Of a stretch of 9,403 nucleotides of DNA, positions 1-5,749 are shown piece after piece. The position numbers and the translations under genes are program-made. The stretch is taken from the NCBI GenBank assembly GCA_020696915.1, contig JAJFMR010000093.1, positions 1-9,403 on the forward strand, read 5' to 3'. The notes under the pieces are model-generated. The model was given only the letters and a program-made list of their open reading frames with translations, had not been told where the DNA came from and ran no database searches. How positions within the stretch are numbered: position 1 is the stretch's first letter; every line of letters starts with the position of its first letter. This stretch comes from Rhizobiaceae bacterium (GTDB taxonomy: Bacteria > Pseudomonadota > Alphaproteobacteria > Rhizobiales > Rhizobiaceae).

Positions 1-1
1 A

Positions 2-694
2 GAAAGCACGTCCGCGCGGGAGAAAGCGCATTATGAAGGTCATCGCGACCGCCTGCGCAAGCGCTTCGACGAAGCCGGAGAGCAAGCCCTCGCCGACTAT
101 GAGATTCTCGAGCTGCTGCTTTTCAGGTTCGTCCCGCGGCGTGACACCAAGCCCATCGCCAAGCACCTGCTGGCCCGTTTCGGCTCGCTGGCGCAGGTTC
201 TCGGCGCCCCGGCGGCGCTCCTCAAGGAGGTAAAATTCATCGGAGACGATGCCGCGCGCGACCTGAAGGTCGTGGCGGCAGTCAGCCGCCGCATGCTGCG
301 TGCCGAGGTCATGCAGAGGGATGTGCTGTCGTCATGGAACCAGGTGGTCGACTATTGCCAGGCGGCGATGGCGTTCGAGGAGCGCGAGCAGTTCCGCATC
401 CTGTTCCTGGACAGGAAGAACGTTCTGATCGCCGACGAGGTGCAGCAGACGGGAACCGTCGACCACACGCCCGTCTATCCGCGCGAGGTGATCCGGCGCG
501 CGCTGGAACTGTCCTCGACCGCCATCATCCTGGTCCACAACCATCCGTCCGGCGATCCGGCGCCGTCGCGCGCCGACATCGAGATGACGCGGACGATCAT
601 GGACACGGCGAAGCCTCTCGGCATTTCGGTCCACGATCACATCATCATCGGCAGGAAGGGCGTCGCCAGCATGAAGAGCCTGCGGCTCATCTGA
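2..694 (+). CDS. radC: RadC family JAB/JAMM-domain protein, 5' end outside the window
   Basis: RadC-family protein, historically called a DNA repair protein although its biochemical role is not settled. The frame is open from base 2 and gives 230 residues, so only the extreme N-terminus is missing. The first third has a helix-hairpin-helix-like stretch (LLARFGSLAQVLGAP, then FIGDDAARDLKVV). The last half is the JAB/MPN metallohydrolase fold: H-N-H-P-S-G-D at 536-556 and an Asp codon at 575-577 give the H-x-H-x10-D zinc-binding spacing, so the metal site looks intact. The C-terminus (VHDHIIIG, then SMKSLRLI) is typical of the family. It converges on the minus-strand gene ending at 703 with only 8 bases between the stop codons, so there is no room for a separate terminator. 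Identification is confident; only the start cannot be seen. Confidence 0.95.
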   Translation, partial: ESTSAREKAHYEGHRDRLRKRFDEAGEQALADYEILELLLFRFVPRRDTKPIAKHLLARFGSLAQVLGAPAALLKEVKFIGDDAARDLKVVAAVSRRMLRAEVMQRDVLSSWNQVVDYCQAAMAFEEREQFRILFLDRKNVLIADEVQQTGTVDHTPVYPREVIRRALELSSTAIILVHNHPSGDPAPSRADIEMTRTIMDTAKPLGISVHDHIIIGRKGVASMKSLRLI

Positions 695-702
695 GCCCGA
701 TT

Positions 703-1305
703 TCAAAGCTCTTCCGGATAGGAGAAGGTCCCGGCGGCGCGGCGCGGCTGGGACGACAGGGAAGCGACCCGGAACGGATCGAGGGAGCCTTCCGCCTGCC
801 ACGCGGCGGCGCCGCCATCGTAGTCGATCGCGTTGAAGGTCATCGTCCAGCCGCCGGCATGCAGACGCAGTTCCGGCTCGATGCAGAGGCGCTCCAGAAC
901 AGCGGGGTTTTTTTCGCTGCCCATCAGCCATGAATCCAGGACCATCCTCTGGCGGGCGAGCCACGCCGGCGTCGCCACGCGGTATCTCGGGTCACGCAGC
1001 AGGTCGATCAGATCGGCGCAGAATTTCTCCGCACCTTCATAATCCCAGGGCCTGCCGCCGAACCTCGCCGCCATGCTGTCGGAAAGCTTCAGGCGGCCGG
1101 CCGGCGTGTCGATCAGATAGAAGGCGTCGTCGAAATCGCGGGCGACGACGGCCGAGCCGTAGCTGGCGCCGATGAACCACATCAGCGCTCTCGCCCGGAA
1201 CCACGGATAGCTCCTCGAAAGATCGCGCGTCCACCAGCGCGCCGTATCGCCGTCTATGCGCTGCCTGAGCGCGTCGAGAAGGTCCGGATCGAGCTGGGTC
1301 GTCAT
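703..1305 (-). CDS. Hypothetical protein, candidate immunity partner of the PAAR-peptidase effector
   Basis: Soluble protein of 200 aa; I do not recognise its family. It has no signal peptide and no clear membrane segment. It is rich in Trp, Arg and Asp and reads as an alpha/beta protein with conserved-looking stretches (WFIGASYGSAVVARDF, FYLIDTPAGRLKLSDSM, FNAIDYDGG). Its ATG overlaps the stop of the upstream PAAR-peptidase gene as ATGA (1302-1305). There is no good Shine-Dalgarno of its own, so translation is probably coupled to the effector gene. A small cytoplasmic protein encoded immediately after a PAAR toxin is the usual position of an immunity gene in T6SS loci. The immunity role is inferred from position only. 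The gene contains an A7 run (plus-strand T7 at 908-914) in the phase A-AAA-AAC, which is unusual in so GC-rich a gene. Alternative: an accessory or adaptor protein for effector loading. Confidence 0.8.
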   Translation of the reverse strand: MTTQLDPDLLDALRQRIDGDTARWWTRDLSRSYPWFRARALMWFIGASYGSAVVARDFDDAFYLIDTPAGRLKLSDSMAARFGGRPWDYEGAEKFCADLIDLLRDPRYRVATPAWLARQRMVLDSWLMGSEKNPAVLERLCIEPELRLHAGGWTMTFNAIDYDGGAAAWQAEGSLDPFRVASLSSQPRRAAGTFSYPEEL

Positions 1306-2372
1306 GGAACTGGCTTGTCCGGGACGATGGTTATCGCCGACGAATTGTACTTGTTGTCGAACTCGGCCTGCGACATCTCGCGGCGTGCGCCGCCGTACGC
1401 GGGATCTGGATCCCGCACCAGATAGGTCTTGCTGCCGTCCGGATTGGTCCGCACGCCGTCCAGCATGACGCGGTGGCCCGGGTTCTTGAAACCAATGAGG
1501 ACAGGCCCCGATGCACTTGTTTCCGTTTCCAGATCGGCGCTCGTCTGGGCTGGCTTCGTGGTGTTCTTGATACCGTATTCGGCAAGCAGTTGCGAGGCAA
1601 AGGCCGGATTGATGCCCTTCGCCTCGAAATCGTGGTTCGGATCACCCATCATCACCTTCAGACGGTCGCGCAGGACCGATTCGGGCACGTCCACGCCGGT
1701 CTTCGCCAGGATCATGTTCCGGGTGCTGGCCACGACGCAGGAGTTGGACTGCTCCTGCGTCTTGTGCTTGTCCGCCGAGCCCGTCAGCGCCGCAAAGAAA
1801 TCGCTCACTGCGTTCTTGAAGGCCGCCCCCGCGGCGTCGAGCAGCGCCAGCATTCCCGGGCCGTACTGCCCGATGATGACGTTGAACTGCCCCATCATGA
1901 TCTTGTCCGGAGGACCGAACGCCTCGAGGATGGTGTCCGCCACCCGGCACGCCGGAAGGCCGTTGATCACCACCGTCGGAGAACCGTCGATGACGACGCC
2001 GACGCCGTGCGGCGGCGGAATAGGCAGGGGAACCGCGCTGACGCATGTATGCAGGTCCGCACCGCCGGCAGCACTGGCGATCGTGGCGCCCATCGCGGCG
2101 GCTTCCGCAACCTTCAGGGCTTCCTCTGCCGCTTTTGCCGCAGGCGCTCCCGGGGTGCCGGCCGCCGCCACTGTCGCGGCCTTGGCCACCGCAAGCCTGG
2201 CATCCGAAGCCGATTTCGCAGCCTGCAGGCCGGCAGCCGCGGCAAGCGGGATGCCCCGCCAGGCCGGCCGGCCGCCGATCAGAACGTCTTTCGAACCGGG
2301 GCCCATCTGAAGCACGCCTGGCACCACATGGAGCACTGGATCGAGCACGCGGGCAGCCAGACCGGTCGGCAA
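1302..2372 (-). CDS. PAAR-domain protein with C-terminal papain/C39-like cysteine peptidase (putative T6SS effector)
   Basis: Evolved PAAR tip protein, 356 aa from the TTG start chosen here. PAAR proteins cap the VgrG spike of type VI secretion systems and carry toxin domains. Residues 5-40 (AARVLDPVLH, then GSKDVLIGGRPAWRG) and 104-170 (ADLHTC, PPHGVG, GSPTVVINGLPACRVADT) are the two halves of the PAAR fold. His15, His108, Cys110 and His122 fit the known three-His/one-Cys zinc site. An Ala-rich, probably helical insert (about 43-104) separates the halves. Residues 203-356 look like a C39/papain-like peptidase: Gln206 six residues before Cys212, then His300 (GHRVMLDGV) and Asp321 (VRDPDPAYG). 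The TTG at 2372 follows GAGAGGG at a 9-base spacing and places the PAAR motif at the N-terminus, where it belongs. A longer GTG start at 2513 would add 47 unrelated residues reading back to the tig terminator. No T6SS core gene is nearby, so it is an orphan effector here. Domain calls are from motifs; activity and target are unknown. Confidence 0.85.
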   Translation of the reverse strand: MPTGLAARVLDPVLHVVPGVLQMGPGSKDVLIGGRPAWRGIPLAAAAGLQAAKSASDARLAVAKAATVAAAGTPGAPAAKAAEEALKVAEAAAMGATIASAAGGADLHTCVSAVPLPIPPPHGVGVVIDGSPTVVINGLPACRVADTILEAFGPPDKIMMGQFNVIIGQYGPGMLALLDAAGAAFKNAVSDFFAALTGSADKHKTQEQSNSCVVASTRNMILAKTGVDVPESVLRDRLKVMMGDPNHDFEAKGINPAFASQLLAEYGIKNTTKPAQTSADLETETSASGPVLIGFKNPGHRVMLDGVRTNPDGSKTYLVRDPDPAYGGARREMSQAEFDNKYNSSAITIVPDKPVP

Positions 2373-2380
2373 CGGGATAG

Positions 2381-2387
2381 CCCTCTC
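2381..2387 (-). promoter_or_regulatory. Shine-Dalgarno that selects the TTG start of the PAAR effector
   Basis: The minus strand reads GAGAGGG here, ending 8-9 bases before the TTG at 2372-2370. None of the upstream alternative starts (GTG at 2513, TTG at 2456) has the PAAR motif directly behind it. This site is the main reason for choosing the 356-aa form. Confidence 0.6.
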
Positions 2388-2401
2388 GGAACAAAGTCGA
2401 T

Positions 2402-2451
2402 GGTCGGGAAAGAACCCGACCTCTTGCAGCGTGGCGCAATGTCGGTTGCGC
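2402..2451 (-). promoter_or_regulatory. Two inverted repeats in the leader of the PAAR effector gene
   Basis: Two perfect inverted repeats lie between the tig terminator and the effector Shine-Dalgarno. The first is GCGCAA-N6-TTGCGC (2434-2451), which could be a DNA operator or a small hairpin. The second is GGTCGGG-N6-CCCGACC (2402-2421), a 7-bp stem with a 6-base loop. It ends about 15 bases upstream of the ribosome site and is not followed by a T-run, so it is not a terminator. The minus strand also has a TTGACG box (2456-2451) but no convincing -10. The structures are visible; any regulatory role is inference. Confidence 0.4.
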
Positions 2452-2522
2452 GTCAATGAAGTGAACTGAAAGCAGCGCCGATGGCCTGACGCTCGTTTGC
2501 GCGGGCGACCCACCGAAACGAA

Positions 2523-2546
2523 GAAAGCCGCCCGGTGGCGGCTTTC
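2523..2546 (-). terminator. Rho-independent terminator of tig
   Basis: A perfect 10-bp stem (GAAAGCCGCC / GGCGGCTTTC) with a 4-base loop starts about 30 bases after the tig stop in the direction of tig transcription. On the minus strand it is followed by a T-rich stretch (TTCGTTT). It separates tig from the effector cassette, which therefore needs its own promoter. The symmetric A/T flanks could also allow some function on the other strand, but no plus-strand gene leads into it. Confidence 0.85.
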
Positions 2547-2575
2547 ACAATGCGTTTCGGCCCTGGCTCACAGGT

Positions 2576-4063
2576 CTATTCGTCAGCCTTGGCCTTCTTC
2601 TTCGGCGCTGCCTTCTTCTTCGCCGTCTCCGGCTCGTCCGCCATCGCCTCGTCCGTGTCCCCGGACCCGGCGTCCTCCGACTTCCCGGAGGCGGCTTTCC
2701 TGGCTGGCTTTTTCGCTTCCGGCTCGTCGTCCTCCGCCGTCAGTTCTTCCTTCGAGACTTTCTGGTCGGTGACGGCAATCTGTGTCAGCAGATGGTCGAC
2801 GACCTTTTCCTCGAACAGCGGCGCGCGCAGTGCGGCGAGCGCATTCTGGTTGTTGCGATAGAATTCGAAGACTTCCTGCTGCTGGCCGGCAGGGAAGCGG
2901 CGGACCTGCTCGAACATGGCCCGCTGCATTTCGTCGTCCGACACGGTAATGCCGGCCTTCTCGCCGATCTCGGCGAGCACGAGCCCGAGGCGAACGCGGC
3001 GCTCGGCAAGCTTCATGTACTCGGCGCGCGCCTCTTCCTCGGTCGTCTCCTCGTCGGCAAAGGTGCGCTTGGCAGCCTCGAGATCGCGGTTCACCTGATT
3101 CCAGATGTTGGTGAACTCGGCGTCCACGAGCTTGGAAGGCGCCTCGAAACTGTACTCCGCGTCGAGCTGGTCCAGCAGCTGGCGCTTGACCTTCTGGCGC
3201 GTCATGGCGCCGAACTGGCTCTCGATCTGGCCGCGCACGATCTCGCGCAGGCGGTCGAGCGATTCAAGCCCGAGCGACTTGGCGGTGTCGTCGTTGATCT
3301 CGAGCGGACCGGGCTTGGCGACCTCGGTGACCGTGACGTCGAACACGGCTTCCTTGCCGGCCAGATGCGACGCACTGTAATTTTCCGGGAAGGTGACGGT
3401 TATCTCTTTCTGGTCACCGGCTTTGGCACCGACCAACTGGTCCTCGAAGCCCGGGATGAACTCCTTTGATCCCAGCACCAGCGGCTGGCCGGTGCCGGCG
3501 CCGCCCTCGAAGGCCTCGCCGCCGATCCTGCCAACGTAGTCGATGGTGACGCGGTCGCCGGCCGCTGCCTGGCCCTCGTGGACCTCGTAGGAGCGCGCGG
3601 ATTCGGCGACGCGCCTGACCTGTTCCTCGACGTCCTCCTCCGGCACGTCGAACACCGGCCGCCTCACCGCGATGCCCGAAAGGTCCCTGATCTCGATGGC
3701 CGGAATGACCTCATAGGCCAGCTGAAACTCGAAATCGGCGCCGCCGGCCAGGATCTTCTCGGCCTCCTTCTCGTCTTCCGTCATCGTCACCTCAGGCTGC
3801 ATCGCAGCCTTTTCGCCCCGATCGGCGATGATATGACGCGTGGAATTGGAGAGGATCTCGTTGACCACCTCGGCCATCAGCGATTTACCGTAGACTTTGC
3901 GCAGGTGCGGTATCGGCACCTTGCCGGGGCGAAAGCCGTTTATCCGGACTTTCGCCTTGGCGTCGTTGAGCCGCGCCAGGAGCTTTTCTTCCATGTCGCT
4001 GGCCGGAACGGTGACCTTGATTTCCCGCTTCAGCCCGGAGTTCAGCGTCTCGGTAACCTGCAT
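2576..4063 (-). CDS. tig: Trigger factor, ribosome-associated chaperone and peptidyl-prolyl isomerase
   Basis: Trigger factor binds ribosomal protein L23 at the exit tunnel and shields nascent chains; its FKBP-type middle domain isomerises prolyl bonds. The protein is 495 aa. Residues 1-110 form the ribosome-binding domain with the signature GFRPGKVP at 43-50. Residues about 165-250 are the FKBP-like domain (GDRVTIDYVG, FEGG, FIPGFEDQLVG, VTFP). The rest is the helical C-terminal chaperone domain. The last ~50 residues are a low-complexity Lys/Ala/Glu/Asp tail, which makes it longer than E. coli trigger factor (432 aa); such tails are common in alphaproteobacteria. The ATG at 4063 was chosen because the protein then begins MQVTETLNSGLKREI, as the family does, and AAAGG lies 7 bases upstream. 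An in-frame ATG at 4222 would add 53 residues without family character. It is divergent from the tRNA-Leu gene. Confidence 0.97.
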   Translation of the reverse strand: MQVTETLNSGLKREIKVTVPASDMEEKLLARLNDAKAKVRINGFRPGKVPIPHLRKVYGKSLMAEVVNEILSNSTRHIIADRGEKAAMQPEVTMTEDEKEAEKILAGGADFEFQLAYEVIPAIEIRDLSGIAVRRPVFDVPEEDVEEQVRRVAESARSYEVHEGQAAAGDRVTIDYVGRIGGEAFEGGAGTGQPLVLGSKEFIPGFEDQLVGAKAGDQKEITVTFPENYSASHLAGKEAVFDVTVTEVAKPGPLEINDDTAKSLGLESLDRLREIVRGQIESQFGAMTRQKVKRQLLDQLDAEYSFEAPSKLVDAEFTNIWNQVNRDLEAAKRTFADEETTEEEARAEYMKLAERRVRLGLVLAEIGEKAGITVSDDEMQRAMFEQVRRFPAGQQQEVFEFYRNNQNALAALRAPLFEEKVVDHLLTQIAVTDQKVSKEELTAEDDEPEAKKPARKAASGKSEDAGSGDTDEAMADEPETAKKKAAPKKKAKADE

Positions 4064-4430
4064 CGTCGAACCTTTGTCTTCAGGACTCCGGCTGCTCATG
4101 ACGGCTTTGTTGACCGCCGAGCCTGCCGGACTGCTCATGCCGGAATGGCTTTTGGGGTACCGGCCTGGCGCATTGCTCTCCCCACGGCTGCCGCCGGTGC
4201 GGGGCGCGCGCGCGCCAGACACGTTCAGAGAATACTGGTAAGCTTTTGTTTTTCCTGCTTCTTACCGCATCCACCGAAACGGAACTCACGGTCCCATAAC
4301 AATTGTCACGCCTTGTGTCACACACGCTTCGACTTTTCAACACTCTTCGCAACACCGGACCGTGGTTGCTCTTGGCGCATCATCGCCCCGAGATTGACAG
4401 AATGATGGCTGCATGTGATTGGCGGCCGGC
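4064..4430. other. Intergenic region between divergent tig and tRNA-Leu
   Basis: This stretch of 367 bases holds no convincing gene; its reading frames on both strands have shadow-like composition. It must contain the tig promoter (minus) and the tRNA promoter (plus). Visible structure includes a 14-base perfect alternating GC palindrome (4203-4216) and a GGTAAG / CTTACC pair (4237-4242 and 4261-4266) around a T-rich loop. A TTGACA box lies at 4394-4399. I found no clear -10/-35 pair for tig. Confidence 0.6.
4394..4422 (+). promoter_or_regulatory. Probable promoter of tRNA-Leu
   Basis: A perfect TTGACA lies at 4394-4399. The -10 region at 16-18 bases distance (around TGATTGG, 4416-4422) is a weak match. 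The distance to the tRNA 5' end (4431) fits a start site a few bases before the mature tRNA. The -35 box is visible; the promoter call rests mostly on it and on position. Confidence 0.45.
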
Positions 4431-4515
4431 GCGGATGTGGCGGAACTGGTAGACGCGCTGGATTTAGGTTCCAGTGCCGAAAGGCGTGGGGGTTCGAGTC
4501 CCTTCATCCGCACCA
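4431..4515 (+). tRNA. tRNA-Leu, anticodon UAG, CCA encoded
   Basis: Class II tRNA with a long variable arm. The acceptor stem pairs GCGGATG (4431-4437) with CATCCGC (4505-4511), followed by discriminator A and encoded CCA. The anticodon stem CTGGA/TCCAG (4458-4462, 4470-4474) closes the loop TTTAGGT, with anticodon TAG at 4465-4467, reading CUN leucine codons. The variable arm contains GCCGAAAGGC. The T arm contains GGTTCGAGTCC. All parts look intact. tRNA-Leu genes are frequent island integration sites, but I found no second copy of its 3' end in the window. Confidence 0.97.
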
Positions 4516-4712
4516 GCGCAACGGCCGGTGGTTCCGCACCTATTTCACGTGCTGGCGTCCGCGGTTCGCGGCGCGACGGCAGCAGCCGAAATCGCAGGTG
4601 GGGGTCCAGAGGCTCGGGCCACATATCCCCGACGAACGCGAGCCGCCCTGTAGCGATCTTCGTCGAACCCTGCCATGCTTGCCTGGGGTGGATTCGACAG
4701 ACGGAGGACCGA

Positions 4713-4946
4713 ATGGCCGACGCAGTTGGCGTTGTTTACAACCCGCCCCGTGCGGGATTTCCATATCTGGCGGCCGTGTTCATGAACGGCGATCTCCTGC
4801 ACTGCGAGACCGTCGCCACCCTGGCCGAGGGCGAAGCGCTGCTCGCCGCAACGATGCACGAGATGTCAAAAATTGAGGAACGGGCCCCTGAAGCCGAGGA
4901 AGTCGGATGCCAGCCCGACCTGAAGGCTCAGCGCTCGACGACATGA
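4713..4946 (+). CDS. Small hypothetical protein (77 aa)
   Basis: I do not recognise the family. The reading frame continues upstream through the tRNA gene, but the ATG at 4713 is preceded by GGAGG (4703-4707) at a 5-base spacing, so this start is chosen. The N-terminal 50 residues look like a compact domain: VGVVYNPPRAGFPYLAAVF, then NGDLLHCETVATLAEGEALL, i.e. beta strands followed by a helix. The last ~25 residues are charged and probably disordered. There is no signal peptide and no membrane helix. It stands alone downstream of tRNA-Leu with no clear promoter or terminator. The strong ribosome site and non-random composition support a real gene; the function is unknown. Confidence 0.6.
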   Translation: MADAVGVVYNPPRAGFPYLAAVFMNGDLLHCETVATLAEGEALLAATMHEMSKIEERAPEAEEVGCQPDLKAQRSTT

Positions 4947-5120
4947 TCGGAAACGCAGGCACCCGCTCCGATAACATTGGAACTCGGATGAGGTGCGGAG
5001 CGGCCGCAGATTCTCGTCGGGCGGGATTCAGGCATCAGATCCTCAGCCCTTGCTCCGGACGCAGCATCGCTGGCACGGCGAAAAAACCATGGAATTGAAG
5101 AGAGGCCGGCGCGGGCCCTT

Positions 5121-5390
5121 TCACCATTCCTGATCGGAACACGACACGCAACGGACGGTGCCAAGGGGCGCCAGGAAGCGGTCGCCGCATTCGGCGCACT
5201 GCAGCTCTCGCTCCAGTTCCCCACCTTCGCTACTTGCCGACGACGTCCCCCGGGAGTTGCGGGCATGCCACCTCCGGCGGACGCGATCCCGTACGCGGTC
5301 CGCCTCGACCGACCCATCCGTCCAGAGCAACGCCTTCTCGCGCTGGGCGTATTCGCAATTGCCCCAGGCCTCGTCGTACTTGCCGAGCAT
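5121..5390 (-). CDS. Small hypothetical protein with C-terminal zinc ribbon (89 aa)
   Basis: No family recognised. The ATG at 5390 has GGAGG (minus strand, plus positions 5398-5402) 7 bases upstream, better than the in-frame ATG at 5429. The N-terminal half is charged and probably helical (KYDEAWGNCEYAQREKALLW, then DRVRDRVRRRWHARN). A Ser/Gly linker follows. The C-terminus carries CAEC (residues 65-68) and CVSC (81-84), the CxxC-x12-CxxC spacing of a short zinc ribbon like those in DksA/TraR-type or rubredoxin-like proteins. It would be cytoplasmic, and binding of nucleic acid or protein through the ribbon is possible. It is an isolated single gene transcribed away from the chr operon. The four cysteines and the ribosome site are seen; the role is unknown. 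Confidence 0.6.
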   Translation of the reverse strand: MLGKYDEAWGNCEYAQREKALLWTDGSVEADRVRDRVRRRWHARNSRGTSSASSEGGELERELQCAECGDRFLAPLGTVRCVSCSDQEW

Positions 5391-5601
5391 GCCACAACCT
5401 CCAGGACCGTCACGGCAAGACTCCTCCAATCCACGTAAAGAACGGCTGAAGGAATTACCTCTAATGTCCTCTCCGACGCCGATTTTTGGGAACGCCCCAG
5501 CGACGCGTCGGTCGCGATGTTCGGCCGCTTGACCGCCGCGTCTCCGTCTGCCCGCTCGACAGGTTGGCCGCGATGTCCAAAGGTCATGACATCGATCCCG
5601 G

Positions 5602-5625
5602 GATGATCATCGAATTATCATCGAA
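5602..5625. promoter_or_regulatory. Candidate operator: palindrome plus two direct repeats upstream of the chr operon
   Basis: GATGATCATC (5602-5611) is a perfect 10-base palindrome. ATCATCGAA occurs twice, at 5606-5614 and 5617-5625, with an 11-base period, so both copies face the same side of the helix. The cluster ends 12 bases before a TTGACA box. This is a typical position for a regulator-binding site controlling a chromate operon. The regulator is unknown, and the fused ChrB_C protein next door lacks an evident DNA-binding domain. Confidence 0.45.
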
Positions 5626-5637
5626 CTGAGCGGACGC

Positions 5638-5668
5638 TTGACACATGCCCACCTTCGGCGCGAACTAT
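5638..5668 (+). promoter_or_regulatory. Candidate promoter of the chr operon
   Basis: A perfect TTGACA (5638-5643), preceded by C as in the rhizobial CTTGAC consensus, is followed 19 bases later by AACTAT (5663-5668), a weak -10 with slightly long spacing. It lies about 80 bases upstream of the first start codon and directly downstream of the repeat cluster. Confidence 0.4.
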
Positions 5669-5749
5669 GCCGATGGGGATTGCGATCTCCCCACGAGGCG
5701 ACAGCCCAAGAATCGCGTCCAGGAACCCGGCCAACGGAGAGGACGCGTC

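Larger units (their letters stand above)
5391..5749. other. Control region between the zinc-ribbon gene and the chr operon
   Basis: About 360 bases lie between divergent starts at 5390 (-) and 5750 (+). I see no believable gene in it; a frame that would extend the chr protein to 5645 lacks the family's character and a ribosome site. The right half holds the palindrome, direct repeats and TTGACA box listed separately. The left half (5403-5595) shows nothing I can interpret. Confidence 0.5.

Noticed and set aside
1429..2459. Two long plus-strand reading frames (293 and 328 codons) opposite the PAAR gene
   Set aside because: They lie wholly antisense to the PAAR-peptidase, have Arg/His-rich or Ala/Pro-rich composition, no ribosome site and no motif; they are GC-driven shadows.
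2373..2513. 47-residue N-terminal extension of the PAAR protein from a GTG at 2513
   Set aside because: It would begin next to the tig terminator, contains both leader inverted repeats, has no family resemblance and no ribosome site; PAAR motifs normally start at the N-terminus.
4064..4222. 53-residue N-terminal extension of trigger factor
   Set aside because: Low-complexity residues absent from the family; the ATG at 4063 has a proper ribosome site and starts the conserved domain.
4492..4515. Attachment-site duplication of the tRNA-Leu 3' end
   Set aside because: I looked for GGTTCGAGTCC or CATCCGCACCA near the recombinase remnant and right edge and found no second copy in the window.
5085..5125. 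Terminator after the zinc-ribbon gene (GGCC-rich stretch around 5104-5120)
   Set aside because: Pairing is imperfect and depends on short GGCC blocks that are self-complementary anyway; not strong enough to list.
4928..5587. 219-codon minus-strand frame
   Set aside because: Overlaps the zinc-ribbon gene in another frame, has shadow composition (Arg/Ser/Ala), and has no ribosome site.
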